From positions 12,429 to 76,428 of the forward strand of contig CABIWB010000010.1 in the NCBI GenBank assembly GCA_902362275.1: 64,000 nucleotides of DNA, read 5' to 3'. The stretch comes from Coriobacteriaceae bacterium. GTDB taxonomy: Bacteria > Actinomycetota > Coriobacteriia > Coriobacteriales > Coriobacteriaceae. This document shows positions 63,965 through 64,000 of this stretch, piece by piece (position 1 is the first letter of the stretch; every line of letters starts with the position of its first letter). The notes under the pieces were generated by a model. The model worked only from the letters and a program-made list of their open reading frames with translations. It searched no databases and was not told the origin of the DNA. The position numbers and the translations under genes are program-made.

Positions 63965-64000
63965 CGAGGCGGTCCTTCGGAGAGACCAGGGACGGATGAA

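Overview
The window is high-GC, densely coded chromosomal DNA that fits a gut Coriobacteriia member, most likely Collinsella. The case for this is a bile salt hydrolase, PdxS/PdxT with a divergent MocR regulator, a single-chain PurL, an Elp3-type radical SAM/GNAT enzyme, and anaerobe genes such as a reverse rubrerythrin and an EtfAB-linked lactate dehydrogenase. The genus is inferred from gene content and protein style, not from rRNA. No rRNA, complete tRNA or CRISPR array is visible.

Layout. 0-7 kb: tail of a LysR regulator, a MetE-like methyltransferase, two nucleobase permeases, an esterase, a degenerate peptide deformylase and a bile salt hydrolase. 7.2-8.6 kb: an IS3-family element with 24-bp ends and a 3-bp target duplication, sitting in the loop of a terminator between the hydrolase and kup. 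8.7-17.9 kb: kup, a DMT exporter with a divergent LysR gene, an XRE-aminotransferase fusion with a phased operator array, a second deformylase, an MFS pump and an RGG-repeat protein. 18.2-23.5 kb: pdxS-pdxT, divergent pdxR, then a nuclease-like gene bracketed by two copies of a 121-bp hairpin repeat that supplies the stop codons of the genes in front of it, then rubrerythrin. 23.8-39.2 kb: alcohol and aldehyde dehydrogenases, HIRAN and phosphoesterase genes, a DUF2130 protein, a helicase, TrmB, a methyltransferase, an XRE/DUF4097 membrane module, Elp3 and a spermidine-synthase-like protein.

39.2-44.8 kb carries a three-gene TerB / ATPase / Lhr-type helicase operon that matches the Shango anti-phage system. 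44.9-48.9 kb has a DUF554 membrane protein and an operon of small surface and anchored proteins. A tRNA 3'-end-like remnant lies at 49.2 kb. 49.3-52.9 kb is an lctD-etfB-etfA set for flavin-based lactate oxidation. 53-64 kb holds an HD phosphohydrolase, AzlCD, a KdgT-type permease, a broken diguanylate cyclase, a DMT exporter, purL and a cation/proton antiporter.

Six frame breaks (two in uraA; one each in kup, the MFS gene, IS orfB and the GGDEF gene) can all be explained by a one-base length change in a short mononucleotide run. Read errors are therefore a serious alternative to real gene decay.
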